64,000 nt of DNA from VAZQ01 sp035300505 (GCA_035300505.1 DATGVJ010000374.1:4704-68703); one strand, 5' to 3'. Shown: positions 17,782 to 26,641, numbered from the stretch's first letter. Numbers and translations: made by a program. The notes: a model not told the origin generated them from the letters alone.

Positions 17782-19106
17782 ATCAAGCCCCTCTCCTTGA
17801 TCATCATGTACCGGTTTATGAGCGAGATCGCCAAACCATCGACCGGCACATCCAGGCAATGTACGCCCATGCGTTCGAGCCGTTCCAATACAATCGCCCG
17901 ATCGCGCATGAGGTCGTGAGTGACGACGGATTCCGCCACCGCGCGAAAATCGGAGGGCTCCGCATCGACGATCCCGGCCAGCGTCGGATCGCGCAGCGTC
18001 ACGAAGATAACGGCATGGCGATTGGCGGTCCGCTGCATACTTTCGAGCAAAAGTTCTGCGGTCGTCGTGTCGATGAATTCGGTAAACAGCACGACCAGCA
18101 CGCGGCGCTTGAGGCGCGCGTTGAGTTCGGCGAGACCCAAAGTGAAATTTGTTTCCTCGGCACGATATGAAAGACGCGCAGTGCCGTGCTGCAACTGCGT
18201 GAACCAGGGAAGCCCTCGAACCGGCGGAATGTATTGGCGCACGCGCGCGTCGAAGCCGAAGATGCCGACGTGATCGCCATTGCGCAAGGAAATCCAGGCC
18301 AGCAGCAATCCCGATTTGATGGCGTGATCGAGCCGCGATATCGCGCCGATCGGTTCGAGCATCAGATGACCGGTATCGAAGGCGAGGATGATCTGGTGAT
18401 TGCGTTCGATCCGGAATTCCTTGGACAAAAGTTTGCGATGTTTGGCCGAGCGTTTCCAATCGATAAATCGGTTGTCGAGACCAGCAGCGTGATCGCGCAA
18501 GGCCTCGAATTCCGACCCGTCGCCTTTTTGCTGCTGGACCTTGACGCCGCCGATCGCGTCGCGACTGAAAAATTGCAGCGCGGCGCCGTGAATGCCCCGG
18601 ATATCCGGAAGAACATCGATTTTCTGCGCAACAGGATGGCGGATCACCCGTTCGGCAAGCCCCAGCGGACCGCGCCAGCGCAGCCAGACGGCCGCGACAT
18701 CGACGACGCCCCGGCGGCGCGCGTGGATCGTCAATGCCGCCGTTGCGCGGCCGTCTGCGCCCGCACGCGCCGCGACAGCATGTGGCCGGTCCGCCTCGCC
18801 GGTTTGTTCCGCGATCATCGTGAAATCGACCGGCCGGGCCCGCCCCGCCTGGTCCACCCGAACCGCGACCTCATCACTGGCACCGACAAACAGGCGGGCC
18901 GGCGTTTCAATTGATATGACCAACCGCCGGGCCGGAACCCCCGCCAGAACGTCGACGAAAATCGCGGCGATAATCAATAATGCGGGATCGAACGCGAAGG
19001 CCCAGGTATTTGCATCGAACGCCAGCGCAATGAACGCGACCGGCAGGCTTGAGGCGAACAGCAATACGGCACGCCGCGTCGGCCGAAGGGAAGGTTGCGC
19101 GGTCAT
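17778..19106 (-). CDS. DUF58-domain protein of a MoxR operon
   Basis: Protein of 442 aa with two N-terminal hydrophobic segments (residues 12-52), a beta-rich middle, the DUF58 core (FEALRDHAAGLDNRFIDWKR, matching the R-x-Y/H-x2-GD-x6-DWK motif) and a C-terminal von Willebrand A-like fold (IILAFDTGHLM, VLVVLFTEF). DUF58 proteins are thought to act with MoxR AAA ATPases in assembly or activation of envelope proteins. It overlaps its neighbours on both sides by 4 nt (MoxR upstream, SpoIIM-like downstream). Confidence 0.88.
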   Translation of the reverse strand: MTAQPSLRPTRRAVLLFASSLPVAFIALAFDANTWAFAFDPALLIIAAIFVDVLAGVPARRLVISIETPARLFVGASDEVAVRVDQAGRARPVDFTMIAEQTGEADRPHAVAARAGADGRATAALTIHARRRGVVDVAAVWLRWRGPLGLAERVIRHPVAQKIDVLPDIRGIHGAALQFFSRDAIGGVKVQQQKGDGSEFEALRDHAAGLDNRFIDWKRSAKHRKLLSKEFRIERNHQIILAFDTGHLMLEPIGAISRLDHAIKSGLLLAWISLRNGDHVGIFGFDARVRQYIPPVRGLPWFTQLQHGTARLSYRAEETNFTLGLAELNARLKRRVLVVLFTEFIDTTTAELLLESMQRTANRHAVIFVTLRDPTLAGIVDAEPSDFRAVAESVVTHDLMRDRAIVLERLERMGVHCLDVPVDGLAISLINRYMMIKERGLI

Positions 19107-20059
19107 CGCGGCGCGGCCGTCTGGTCGAGGACTTCCCGCAGGACGGTGTCGCTCGTCAAACCGTCAATTTCAGCATTCGGCGCGAGCACGATGCGATGGC
19201 GCAGGAGCGGGATCACGAGCGTCTTGATGTCGTCTGGAATCACGAAATCCCGGCCCTGCATGGTGGCCTGGGCACGCGCGGCCGATGCCAACATGTTGGC
19301 GGCGCGTGTCGAGGCGCCGGTTTGAATCGAGGCATGCTGGCGTGTGGCGCGAATGAGGTCGACGATATAATCGATGAGCTCATCGCTGAGCCGGATGCGG
19401 GACACATAAGTGCGGACGCCCGAGAGTTCCGCACCGGAGACGACGGGGCGCAAGCCGAAATCGGCAACTTTCGGCATTGTCACCCGCGACCCGTGGCGGG
19501 TGACGATTTCGCGCTCTTCGTCGCGGCTCGGATAGGCGATATTGATCTTGAACAAGAAGCGGTCCAGCTGGGCCTCGGGCAAAGGATACGTTCCCTGTTG
19601 CTCGATGGGATTTTGGGTGGCGATCACCATGAAAGTGTCGCCAAGATCGTGGGTCTTGCCGTCGATTGTGACAGCGCGCTCGTTCATCGCCTGCAACAAC
19701 GCGGCCTGCGTCTTTGGCGGCGTGCGGTTGATTTCGTCGGCGAGCAGAATGTCGGTAAATATCGGGCCTTGCGTGAGGGTGAATGTATTGGTCTGGAAAT
19801 TGAACAGGCTCGTCCCCAAAAGATCGCCGGGCATCATGTCGGGCGTGAACTGAATACGGCCAAATTTCAGGGACAGACCGGCCGCGAACGCTTCCGCGAG
19901 CAAGGTCTTCGCCGTGCCCGGCACGCCTTCCAAAAGGATATGGCCGCCGCACAACATGCTCGTGAGCATCAATTCGATCACGCGGTCCTGACCGACGACG
20001 GCCTTGCACACTTCTCCGGTAACGCCCTTACAAATTTCGCTTACGTCCTGCAAATCCAT
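19103..20059 (-). CDS. MoxR-family AAA+ ATPase
   Basis: Cytoplasmic ATPase of 318 aa. Walker A GVPGTAKT (residues 45-52), Walker B LADEINRTPPKTQAAL, sensor-1 region (FMVIATQNPIEQQGTYPLPEA) and a C-terminal helical lid with the sensor-2 Arg region (ASTRAANMLASAARAQATM). MoxR proteins act as chaperones that insert metals or mature target complexes, usually with a vWA/DUF58 partner, here encoded directly downstream. AAGGAG lies about 9 nt before the ATG. The first codons overlap the 3-prime end of the DUF4350 gene by 32 nt. Confidence 0.93.
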   Translation of the reverse strand: MDLQDVSEICKGVTGEVCKAVVGQDRVIELMLTSMLCGGHILLEGVPGTAKTLLAEAFAAGLSLKFGRIQFTPDMMPGDLLGTSLFNFQTNTFTLTQGPIFTDILLADEINRTPPKTQAALLQAMNERAVTIDGKTHDLGDTFMVIATQNPIEQQGTYPLPEAQLDRFLFKINIAYPSRDEEREIVTRHGSRVTMPKVADFGLRPVVSGAELSGVRTYVSRIRLSDELIDYIVDLIRATRQHASIQTGASTRAANMLASAARAQATMQGRDFVIPDDIKTLVIPLLRHRIVLAPNAEIDGLTSDTVLREVLDQTAAPR

Positions 20060-21290
20060 CGACGATCTCCTTTTTCCAAAAATACATTGCGCGAGCCCGC
20101 GCGAAGGCGCGCGGCAGATTCTTGGGGCTGTCCTTGGGCTTGCTGTTGACAGCCGCGCCCAAGAAGTCGCCGACGTGATCGCCGATTTGGGTCTTCAATC
20201 CTCGGGATTTGCCGGCCCGGTCCAGCCAGGCAATCAAAGCTACTTCGGAGAGGCCGCGCGGCGCGCGCAGTGCCCTGGCAGCTTCCTGCACATTGACTTG
20301 GCCATAGCGCCGAAGCATCGCGGCGTGGTGCCCGCCGTGATCGATCAAAGCTGCCGTATTGGCGATCAAGGCCCGCTTGTCGGCAGCGAAAACGGGCTTC
20401 GTCCGGGCGGGAGCGCCGAAGCGCCCGATGGTCGCCCACAAAAGGAGGACAACAGCCGCCAGCGCATGAATGCCGAGGAGGCCGAACGGAAAGGCCGTCA
20501 AGAGCGCGAGCGGGCTCGTGCCCGAGCCACGAAAGCCATGAATGGTCTCGTCGATGACGATGGGGCCGTCATTGCCGCGCAGTTGATCGATAATGTCGAC
20601 GGCAAGTGTCGCGTTGTCCGCCGCGCCGATACCATGGTTTTCGATGATATCCGGATCGGCCAGAACCCAAATCCTGCGGTTTCCCTCCCTGATCTCACCC
20701 AGCAGAATCCCGTCGGGCGACGAGATCAATGCGGTCATTTTGGAATTCCCGATGAGCTGCACCGGCACTTCCAAGGCCGGGTTTGCGCTGAGAACATTGC
20801 GGTCGAATCTGTCTGCGCCGGGCACGCGCACGACAATTCCGTTGGGATCGACGACCGACAAAACGGATTGCACCCTGGAGATGGGCAATGGCGCAGCGTC
20901 GCCGATCCAGGTGCGTTTTTGTAGGCTGGGTACCGCGCCCCATTTCGGCAGGATCAGCAGAATCCTTCTGGCCGTGAACAGCTTATTGCGGCCTTCGTCG
21001 CTGGCCAGACTGCTGATTGGCTCCGCCAGCACCAGGACCCCGTTGGCTCCAAGCTTGCCGAGCGGCTCGAACTGGCTGCGAAGCACGGGCCGGCCGACGG
21101 TCCGCAATACTTCAAAGAATCCCGCATGCCCGATCGCCGATAGCGAATAGGAGTTGGCGCCGACCGAATCCCCGGCTTCGGCGCCACCATCGCGTCCGGT
21201 CGTCAGCAGCAGGGAAGCCGCAAACGCCATCGTCATGGCGGCGACCAGACTGATCAGAACGCGCCGGGAAAAAAGCGATGATTCGTTCAT
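20028..21290 (-). CDS. DUF4350-domain membrane protein
   Basis: Protein of 420 aa: an N-terminal transmembrane anchor (RRVLISLVAAMTMAFAASLL), a periplasmic alpha/beta domain of the DUF4350 type (SAIGHAGFFEVLRTVGRPV; a VLADPDIIENHGIG stretch), a second transmembrane helix (LLGIHALAAVVLLLWATIGR) and a cytoplasmic tail. This architecture is usual for the DUF4350 member of MoxR operons. The start at 21290 overlaps the DUF4129 stop (ATGA); the upstream frame extension is not used. Confidence 0.82.
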   Translation of the reverse strand: MNESSLFSRRVLISLVAAMTMAFAASLLLTTGRDGGAEAGDSVGANSYSLSAIGHAGFFEVLRTVGRPVLRSQFEPLGKLGANGVLVLAEPISSLASDEGRNKLFTARRILLILPKWGAVPSLQKRTWIGDAAPLPISRVQSVLSVVDPNGIVVRVPGADRFDRNVLSANPALEVPVQLIGNSKMTALISSPDGILLGEIREGNRRIWVLADPDIIENHGIGAADNATLAVDIIDQLRGNDGPIVIDETIHGFRGSGTSPLALLTAFPFGLLGIHALAAVVLLLWATIGRFGAPARTKPVFAADKRALIANTAALIDHGGHHAAMLRRYGQVNVQEAARALRAPRGLSEVALIAWLDRAGKSRGLKTQIGDHVGDFLGAAVNSKPKDSPKNLPRAFARARAMYFWKKEIVDGFAGRKRNL

Positions 21291-21994
21291 GCAGGAAGTC
21301 CCGCATCGAGATCGGTCTTGAGCGCTTCGAATTGATCGCGGCACAAAAGATAGTCACGCAAATCTGCGGCCTGTTCGCCGAAATGGGTTCGTTCAACCTC
21401 GCGGACGATGGTGGCGAACGCGGCTCGGCCGGCGTCGGACAACTGGATCCGATGCAGGATTTCCCGGCTTGTCAGGGAGTCCGCGAAACTGATGTCCAGC
21501 CGTTTGCGAAGTTCCGTCAGGCATTGCAGCAGCAATACGTGCATGGCGTCCACGAATCGGCCGAGTTTCGCGAGATCATCGGCGGCCAGCCGCGCTTCGT
21601 CCATCGCATCTGCGTTTGCCTCAGCCATGCGCTCGTCGTCCGCCGCCGACAGTTTCCGGGACCTGTCAAACATCGGCAGGCTGTCTCGCAGCGAATAGAT
21701 GACGACCGCCGCACCCAGGATCACCGAAGCCCAAAGCAAAATGCGCAAGATGTCAGGATCAATCCGGAACCAGGGCTCGGCTGGCGGGGTGCCAACCGGC
21801 ATCCGATCCTGCAAGTCATGTTTGCGAATTGCCGCCCGCGCGGCCTCCCCTGGGCTGGCAACCGGCATCCGATCCTGCAGGTCATGCTTGCGAAGTGCCG
21901 CCCGCGCGGCCTCGCCCGGGCTGGGCGCGGCGGAAAGCGGCCACGAACTCAGGTGCAGAACGATTCCGGCCATGACGACAATTGGCAGGCGCAT
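21287..21994 (-). CDS. DUF4129-domain protein, first gene of the MoxR operon
   Basis: Protein of about 235 aa: signal peptide (to about SSWPLSAA), a short periplasmic stretch, one transmembrane helix (LRILLWASVILGAAVVIYSL) and a cytoplasmic DUF4129 domain (ADDLAKLGRFVDAMHVLLLQ; DSLTSREILHRI). The periplasmic stretch has two near-identical 23-residue repeats beginning SPGEAARAA and ending LQDRMPV, encoded by almost identical DNA (about 21795-21930). An in-frame TTG two codons upstream of the ATG is an alternative start. Promoter presumably lies between it and the divergent diheme cytochrome gene. Confidence 0.8.
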   Translation of the reverse strand: MRLPIVVMAGIVLHLSSWPLSAAPSPGEAARAALRKHDLQDRMPVASPGEAARAAIRKHDLQDRMPVGTPPAEPWFRIDPDILRILLWASVILGAAVVIYSLRDSLPMFDRSRKLSAADDERMAEANADAMDEARLAADDLAKLGRFVDAMHVLLLQCLTELRKRLDISFADSLTSREILHRIQLSDAGRAAFATIVREVERTHFGEQAADLRDYLLCRDQFEALKTDLDAGLPA

Positions 21995-22161
21995 CTTCAA
22001 TAGCTCTTTCTAAACAGGCCCCGAACCATAACTATCCGTTCGTTCGACGGGCCGATAGGCCACCAACACGATTGGAACTGCCCCCGGAATCATGGCCCCG
22101 CCCACGATACCAAATTTCGTAAATACGCCGGTTAACCCGCCACCGAAGCCGCAAATATGGG

Positions 22162-22190
22162 CCCTTCCCTTCCGCACCGTCCGGGCGTAA
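22162..22190 (+). promoter_or_regulatory. Shared upstream motif, copy 1 (before diheme cytochrome c)
   Basis: CCCTTCCCTTC, 12 nt, GCGTAA. The same two blocks with the same 12-nt spacer occur at 34202, 36648 and 38864, each upstream of a cytochrome or tri-domain haem-protein gene. Here the 3-prime block ends 71 nt before the ATG. A regulator site or an alternative sigma-factor promoter is inferred. Confidence 0.6.
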
Positions 22191-22261
22191 CTTTACCCCA
22201 GACCGTTTACCAACGGGCCACTTCGTTACCAAACTCAAAATCAAAATCGGGAGGCCACCTC

Positions 22262-22897
22262 ATGCAGCGTCATCTAGTTCCTGCACTCCTAGCCAGCGCA
22301 GTTTGTGTCGTGTCGTCCGGCGCATTCGCCCAACAACTCACCGAGCAGCAGACAACAGGCCGGCAAGTCTTCGCGCAGTCATGTGGCGTTTGCCACCTGC
22401 CGCCCGTGATGAATGCCCGGACCTATGGACCGGCTCTGTCGAAACAGACGGCTGCCGGCAATGCCGATATTCTCCGCGCCATCATCGGCGAAGGCGGACC
22501 GCGCATGCCCGCATTCAAGCACTATCTCGAACGACCGCAGATGGACGCCATCATCGCCTATCTGTCGACGGTCAATCCCCCGACGCCTCCGGCCCCTGCT
22601 GCCACTCCGGCGGCTGCCGCGGCTCCGGCCGCCGCCGCGCGCTTGACCGAGCAGCAGACCACAGGCCGGCAGGTTTTCGCGCAGTCATGTGGCGTCTGCC
22701 ATCTCCCGCCCGTGATGGGTGCGCGGACCTATGGTCCTGGCCTGTCGAAGGAGACGGCCGCCGGCAATGGCGAGATCATCCGCGCCATCATCAGCGAAGG
22801 CGGCCCGCGCATGCCGGCCTTCAAGCACTATCTTGAGCGGACGCAGATGGACGCCATCGTTGCCTATCTGTCGACCGTCACGCCTGCAGGTCGCTAA
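22262..22897 (+). CDS. Secreted diheme cytochrome c with two near-identical domains
   Basis: Protein of 211 aa: signal peptide cleaved about residue 23 (GAFAQ), then two cytochrome c domains. Each starts LTEQQTTGRQVFAQSCGVCH (haem motifs CGVCH at residues 41-45 and 143-147), and each has a candidate axial Met in GPRMPAF and an ending MDAI(I/V)AYLSTV. They are joined by an Ala/Pro-rich linker. The domains differ at only a few positions in protein and DNA, so this is a recent internal duplication. GGGAGG lies 8 nt before the ATG. A 5-prime-truncated tri-domain haem-protein pseudogene follows within 10 nt, so this gene was probably the first of a two-gene module. It likely carries electrons in the periplasm for that partner family. 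Confidence 0.88.
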   Translation: MQRHLVPALLASAVCVVSSGAFAQQLTEQQTTGRQVFAQSCGVCHLPPVMNARTYGPALSKQTAAGNADILRAIIGEGGPRMPAFKHYLERPQMDAIIAYLSTVNPPTPPAPAATPAAAAAPAAAARLTEQQTTGRQVFAQSCGVCHLPPVMGARTYGPGLSKETAAGNGEIIRAIISEGGPRMPAFKHYLERTQMDAIVAYLSTVTPAGR

Positions 22898-22903
22898 TCG
22901 GTT

Positions 22904-23756
22904 TCTGGTTTGACGTCGATCGGGGCCGCCGCAGCCTCGGCAAGGTCGACCCGAAGACCGAGAAGATCACGGTCTACCAGACGCCGCAAAACATGTCGCC
23001 GCTCGGCGGTGCCGTGACGCTCGACGTTGACGGCAAGGGCAAGATCTGGGCATCGGCCCCGGATGGCGCCGTGCGCTTCGATCCGGAGACCGAACGCTTC
23101 ACCGACTTCAAGTCCGTCAACAACAAGACCGCGAAAGGCACAGGAATGACCTAAGGGGCTGCCGGCGACCGCGACGGCAACGGCTGGTGGACCCAGATGG
23201 TATTCGACATCGTCGGCAAGGGCGAACCGGCAAGACGCTCGAAGTGCAATTGACGATCGTCAAGTCGGAGCTCGATCGCGTCACGCCGCAAGCGCGCGCT
23301 CTATGACAAGTTCGACGATCTTTCCTTCGGCAACAATCTGCCGTGGAGCCAGGGACCGCGCCGCATGGACACCGATAAGAAGGCCGACGTCTCTGGACCG
23401 GCAATTCCTGGGGCGGCACGCTGACCCGCATCAACACCAAGACGCTCGAAGCCACGATCGTGCCGCTGCCTGATCCGACATCGATGCAGCCCTACCACAT
23501 TGTGGTCGACGACAATCACAATGTCTGGGGCAGCCTCTGGACCAACGACCAGATTCTCAAGTACGACCCGGCGGCCCAAAAGTGGACGACATTCGAACTG
23601 CCGGTGCGCGGCACCGAAATCCACCACATCTCGTTCGATGAGCGCAACGGCACCACCAAGGTCTTCATGCCGGTCTATCGCACCAACCAGATGGGCGTGA
23701 TGACGCTGCGCAGCGAAGCCGACATCGCGGCCGTTAGGGCGCAAGCCACGAAATAG
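22904..23756 (+). pseudogene. 5-prime-truncated, frameshifted copy of the tri-domain haem/beta-propeller protein
   Basis: Translation shows the second half of the propeller domain found in the genes at 34484, 36901 and 39096: FDVDRGRRSLGKVDPKTEKI, then SPLGGAVTLDVDGKGKIWAS, a TAA stop where the paralogues have TAC (near 23152), two or more frameshifts between about 23215 and 23400, and an intact end (HNVWGSLWTNDQILKYDP, MPVYRTNQMGVMTLRSEADI) to a stop at 23756. Roughly the first 330 codons, including the regulatory-like and cytochrome domains, are gone. Homology begins 7 nt after the stop of the diheme cytochrome. Confidence 0.9.
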
Positions 23757-23762
23757 GCGATC

Positions 23763-23782
23763 GGCGCCGCCGAAGCGGCGCC
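23763..23782 (+). terminator. GC-rich hairpin after the pseudogene
   Basis: GGCGCCGC-CGAA-GCGGCGCC, a perfect 8-bp stem, 6 nt after the stop of the relic gene. There is no T-run, so its activity as a terminator is uncertain. Confidence 0.4.
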
Positions 23783-23896
23783 GCCGTCATTGACACAATT
23801 GCATCGGCCTGTGGCTCCAGGAGTCACAGACCGGTTGCTTTTTGAGAACTTGTCATTCGTCCCAGGAATCACACAAGATTCTCGGATTCAAGAAAT

Positions 23897-23966
23897 CCGA
23901 AGTCGGGCTTGCCCGACTTCGGTCACTTATTAGCTCGGCGGAAGTCGGATATATCCGACTTCCGCC
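23897..23966. repeat. Two adjacent perfect palindromes
   Basis: The first has 11-bp arms (CCGAAGTCGGG / CCCGACTTCGG, loop CTTG, 23897-23922). The second is a gapless 30-nt palindrome with arms GGCGGAAGTCGGATA / TATCCGACTTCCGCC (23937-23966). Both contain the core GAAGTCGG. The stop codon of the GT87 gene lies between them, so the second encodes its C-terminus. They may serve as terminators or be copies of a mobile palindrome. Confidence 0.7.
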
Positions 23967-25168
23967 GGGGAGAGGGAACAGATCGAGCGTGCCTCATTCA
24001 GGGCCCGCCGCAATATCAGCGTGTACAAGACCAATACTGCGATGAGACCGACGGGCAGGCTGGTCGCGCCCGCAATGCCGCGCGCCAACAGAGGAGATGC
24101 CCAAGCGAGTGCCAGTCCGCTGATTTCGTAACTTTGAAATCCATGGTTCAGGCCATGCCGGACAAAAAACACGATGGCGACGCCGAGTACTGCGAAGTCA
24201 TAGTCGAGCACATAGGGCGGGGTGAGAAGACAGCTGCAGGCAAAGGCTGCTGCCTTGAGATCATCGGCTGCACGTGAGCGCCAGAGCCAAGCCAAGCCCG
24301 CCGCAACGGCGACCAGGAGAGCGCCGTGCAGCACGTAAGCCGTCTCAACGCCGGCGCCCAACATGCGGGCGGCCGCGAAGATGCTTTGCATCTTGTGCCA
24401 GCCCGGACCGCCGCCTTCGAGCACGATAAATCGCGTGATCGCCAACGCGTCAATGAACGTGCGCCACACTTCCGGACCGAACAACAACAACGTCAGCGCG
24501 CACGTGGCGCATAGCGTCGCAGTCGCCGCCGCGATGACTGTCCAACGCCCAGTCAGCAGCAGGACGAGCGGATATAGGATTCCGAGTTGCGGCTTGTAGG
24601 CGAGAAGACCAATGAGCGCGCCGGCCACGATCGGTCGACGGTCGAGTAGAACAAGGCTGCCTCCGATGAGCGCCGCCGACAGGAATCCATTCTGCCCGTG
24701 GCCAAGATTGACGAAGACGGCCGGGAAGGCGAGCCCGACTAACATTGTCTCAGGCCGCGGAAGAACGGCGCGCATCATTGCAAGAAAAGCCGACAACGTG
24801 AGCGCCATCCAGATCGCCAGCGACCATGCATAGGGAATGAGTGCGAGGCCAGCCGCAATAACGAGAAAGAGCGGTGGATAGTGCCAGCCGTAGTGCGGCA
24901 CGTCGCGACCGCCGAACACATCCCTTTCAGCGACGTGCTGGCGTGCAAGGTCATAGGGTGCTGACGGCTCCCCAGCCAGCACCAATTTTCCCGCCGCCCA
25001 GACATTCGTGAAGTCGGTCCCGATCGGATTTCCAAAGCGGTCGATCATCCCGTCGGCAAGCGCGATCCAGACAATAGCGATGATGAGCGGCATGCCGATC
25101 ATCATGCCGGTATAGACGTAAAGGCGCTCCCGTGTGAGCCAGGAGCCTGATTGGATTGCCTGCCACAT
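23930..25168 (-). CDS. GT87/DUF2029 family membrane glycosyltransferase
   Basis: Integral membrane protein of 412 aa with roughly ten hydrophobic helices. The first external loop carries GTDFTNVWAAGKLVLAGEP, the acidic D-F/Y motif characteristic of GT-C enzymes such as mycobacterial mannosyltransferases, and later AYKPQLGILYPLVLL and LLTPPYVLDYDFAVL match the GT87 group. It probably uses a polyprenyl-phosphate sugar donor on the periplasmic face; acceptor unknown. The ATG at 25168 (MWQAIQSGSW) is preferred to an earlier in-frame start without family features. The last 10 residues are encoded by a palindromic repeat, so the natural C-terminus may have been altered. Confidence 0.82.
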   Translation of the reverse strand: MWQAIQSGSWLTRERLYVYTGMMIGMPLIIAIVWIALADGMIDRFGNPIGTDFTNVWAAGKLVLAGEPSAPYDLARQHVAERDVFGGRDVPHYGWHYPPLFLVIAAGLALIPYAWSLAIWMALTLSAFLAMMRAVLPRPETMLVGLAFPAVFVNLGHGQNGFLSAALIGGSLVLLDRRPIVAGALIGLLAYKPQLGILYPLVLLLTGRWTVIAAATATLCATCALTLLLFGPEVWRTFIDALAITRFIVLEGGGPGWHKMQSIFAAARMLGAGVETAYVLHGALLVAVAAGLAWLWRSRAADDLKAAAFACSCLLTPPYVLDYDFAVLGVAIVFFVRHGLNHGFQSYEISGLALAWASPLLARGIAGATSLPVGLIAVLVLYTLILRRALNEARSICSLSPAEVGYIRLPPS

Positions 25169-25256
25169 GCAAAAACGGTCCGATTGCGACGTGAAAACAT
25201 AACGGTACTGCAGTTGCACTAAGGTAACGTAAAGGAATTCTTCACGCGCGCTCACC

Positions 25257-25605
25257 TCCGTGATTGCTCGAACCGTCGCAGGTCTGGTGGCGCTTGGCCC
25301 GCACGTGTCGGCATCAACATGCGTTCGCCGCTGAGGAAATAATCTTGGTTACCGATCCGAACCTGGTGTTCCTCTTCGCGCAAATCGTTTCTAGCCATTC
25401 GGGAGTTTTGCGGACATATCCCGCTTGATAGTCCACGGGGAAATGAGCGCATTGTCGATGACCGTGATCTCGTTGTGCAGGAGATCGCGTTTGGTCTTGT
25501 CGAGATAGAGGCGTTCCTTGACGATGGTCTAGCTATCGCGGTGAAACGGCATGCCGCTTGAGTCATAGCTGCGTGGCCCACGGATCGTTCGTGTCTCGAC
25601 GGCGT
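25257..25605 (-). pseudogene. Decayed C-terminal part of a conserved secreted protein
   Basis: The minus strand carries a recognisable but broken protein spread over two or more frames: YDSSGMPFHRDS, stop, TIVKERLYLDKTKRDLLHNE, ITVIDNALISPWTIK, then in another frame VRIGNQDYFLSGERMLMPTR and AGQAPPDLRRF. I recall this order of motifs from secreted conserved hypothetical proteins common in Bradyrhizobium-like genomes; that is memory, not a search. At least one stop and one frameshift interrupt it, and the N-terminal half is missing. Confidence 0.65.
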
Positions 25606-25626
25606 TGCCAGCGGCCGGTCATGGAT

Positions 25627-26059
25627 TGCCATTCGGTTTGCCAGCCGTTCAACCGTATCGCCTTCCGCAACCGTCACGACCTTGAGGCGGTTCGGTTTGG
25701 AAGAATTGCTCTCTGCCGGGCTCATGCGGCGGAAGGTACCCACCGTGCCGCGAAAGCCCCGATCGACATCCGTGGTCAAGCGTGTTTAGCTGCAAAGATG
25801 GTCCGGTCGTTCGGACGCACTGACCAGTTTGTCGACCGTATCGCGAATGAGCGTATCCGGTCGCGGGTCTTCATAGACGCCGTTATACGCGCCAACGATT
25901 CGCTGATGCTCGCGGACCGTCGCCGACACGGTTAAGGCAGGTGGCGGCGGGGCAGGTTTCGGCGTCTCAGCGACTGTGGCTTTCCGGTCCGGAATGGCCG
26001 CAGAAAAGCAGCCGCCAAGCATGAGGGGGAGCATGAGCGCAAGCGCGATGGAACCCACA
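25627..26059 (-). pseudogene. M48-type metalloprotease relic lacking its catalytic centre
   Basis: The upstream part (26059-25800) encodes a lipoprotein-like leader (LPLMLGGCFSAAIPDRKAT) and the N-terminal motif VREHQRIVGAYNGVYEDPR, ending at a VDKLVSASERPD stretch. The downstream part (25779-25627) encodes the C-terminal LysM-like tail (RLKVVTVAEGDTVERLANRM). Both are typical ends of the TPR-less alphaproteobacterial M48 proteases. The middle, with the HExxH zinc site, is deleted, and the two pieces are out of frame. The 5-prime end abuts a divergent MBL-fold fragment. Confidence 0.72.
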
Positions 26060-26061
26060 CC

Positions 26062-26580
26062 CTTTCGGCAACCAAACTGTTCAGCGGTCACGATATCGGA
26101 ACCGGGACCATCTTCCAGGATGCGAACGTCAAGGTCACAGCCGTCGAGAATACGCACTTCAATTTTCCGCCCGGGAGCCCCGCGTATGGAAAATACAAAT
26201 CATACGCCTACCGATTTGACACAGTCGACCGGTCGGTCGTCTTTACCGGCGACACCGGCCCTAGCGATGCTATTGCGCAACTCGCCAAAGACGCCGATTT
26301 GCTGATCTCCGAGGTGACCAACCCGGTCGATGAATATAAAGGGCAACTGATCAAGGCCGGCCGCTGGCAGCTCATGACCCCGCAAGAACAGGCGGGGTAT
26401 ATCCGCCACCACATCGAGGAACACCTGTTGCCCGATGAACTCGGAAAATTGGCGGCCCGCGCCAATGTCAAGACCGTGGTGCTGACACACCTAAATGACG
26501 ATTACATTCCCTTTGCCGAGATGGTGAAGAAACACTTCTCCGGCCAAGTCCTCATTGCAAAGGACTTGATGGAATTTTGA
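26062..26580 (+). pseudogene. MBL-fold metallohydrolase, 5-prime-truncated
   Basis: The open frame reads LFSGHDIGTGTIFQDANVKV, then YRFDTVDRSVVFTGDTGPSD (the conserved metal-ligand region with GDT), LLISEVTNPVDEY, and a final VVLTHLNDDY ending in FSGQVLIAKDLMEF. This is the C-terminal half of a metallo-beta-lactamase-fold enzyme; the N-terminal HxHxDH zinc motif is absent because the gene is joined to the M48 relic at about 26060. It continues as an open frame, but no proper start is visible, so it is probably not functional. Confidence 0.7.
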
Positions 26581-26641
26581 TGGCGGCTTTCGAGGTCGAG
26601 CAAGCGGCGCAAGTTCATTCGCTTGTGTACAATGGGCTCGA

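Noticed and set aside
26299..26580. Calling the MBL-fold fragment an intact gene
   Set aside because: The homologous frame begins upstream at the junction near 26062, has no start signal, and lacks the N-terminal zinc-binding motif.
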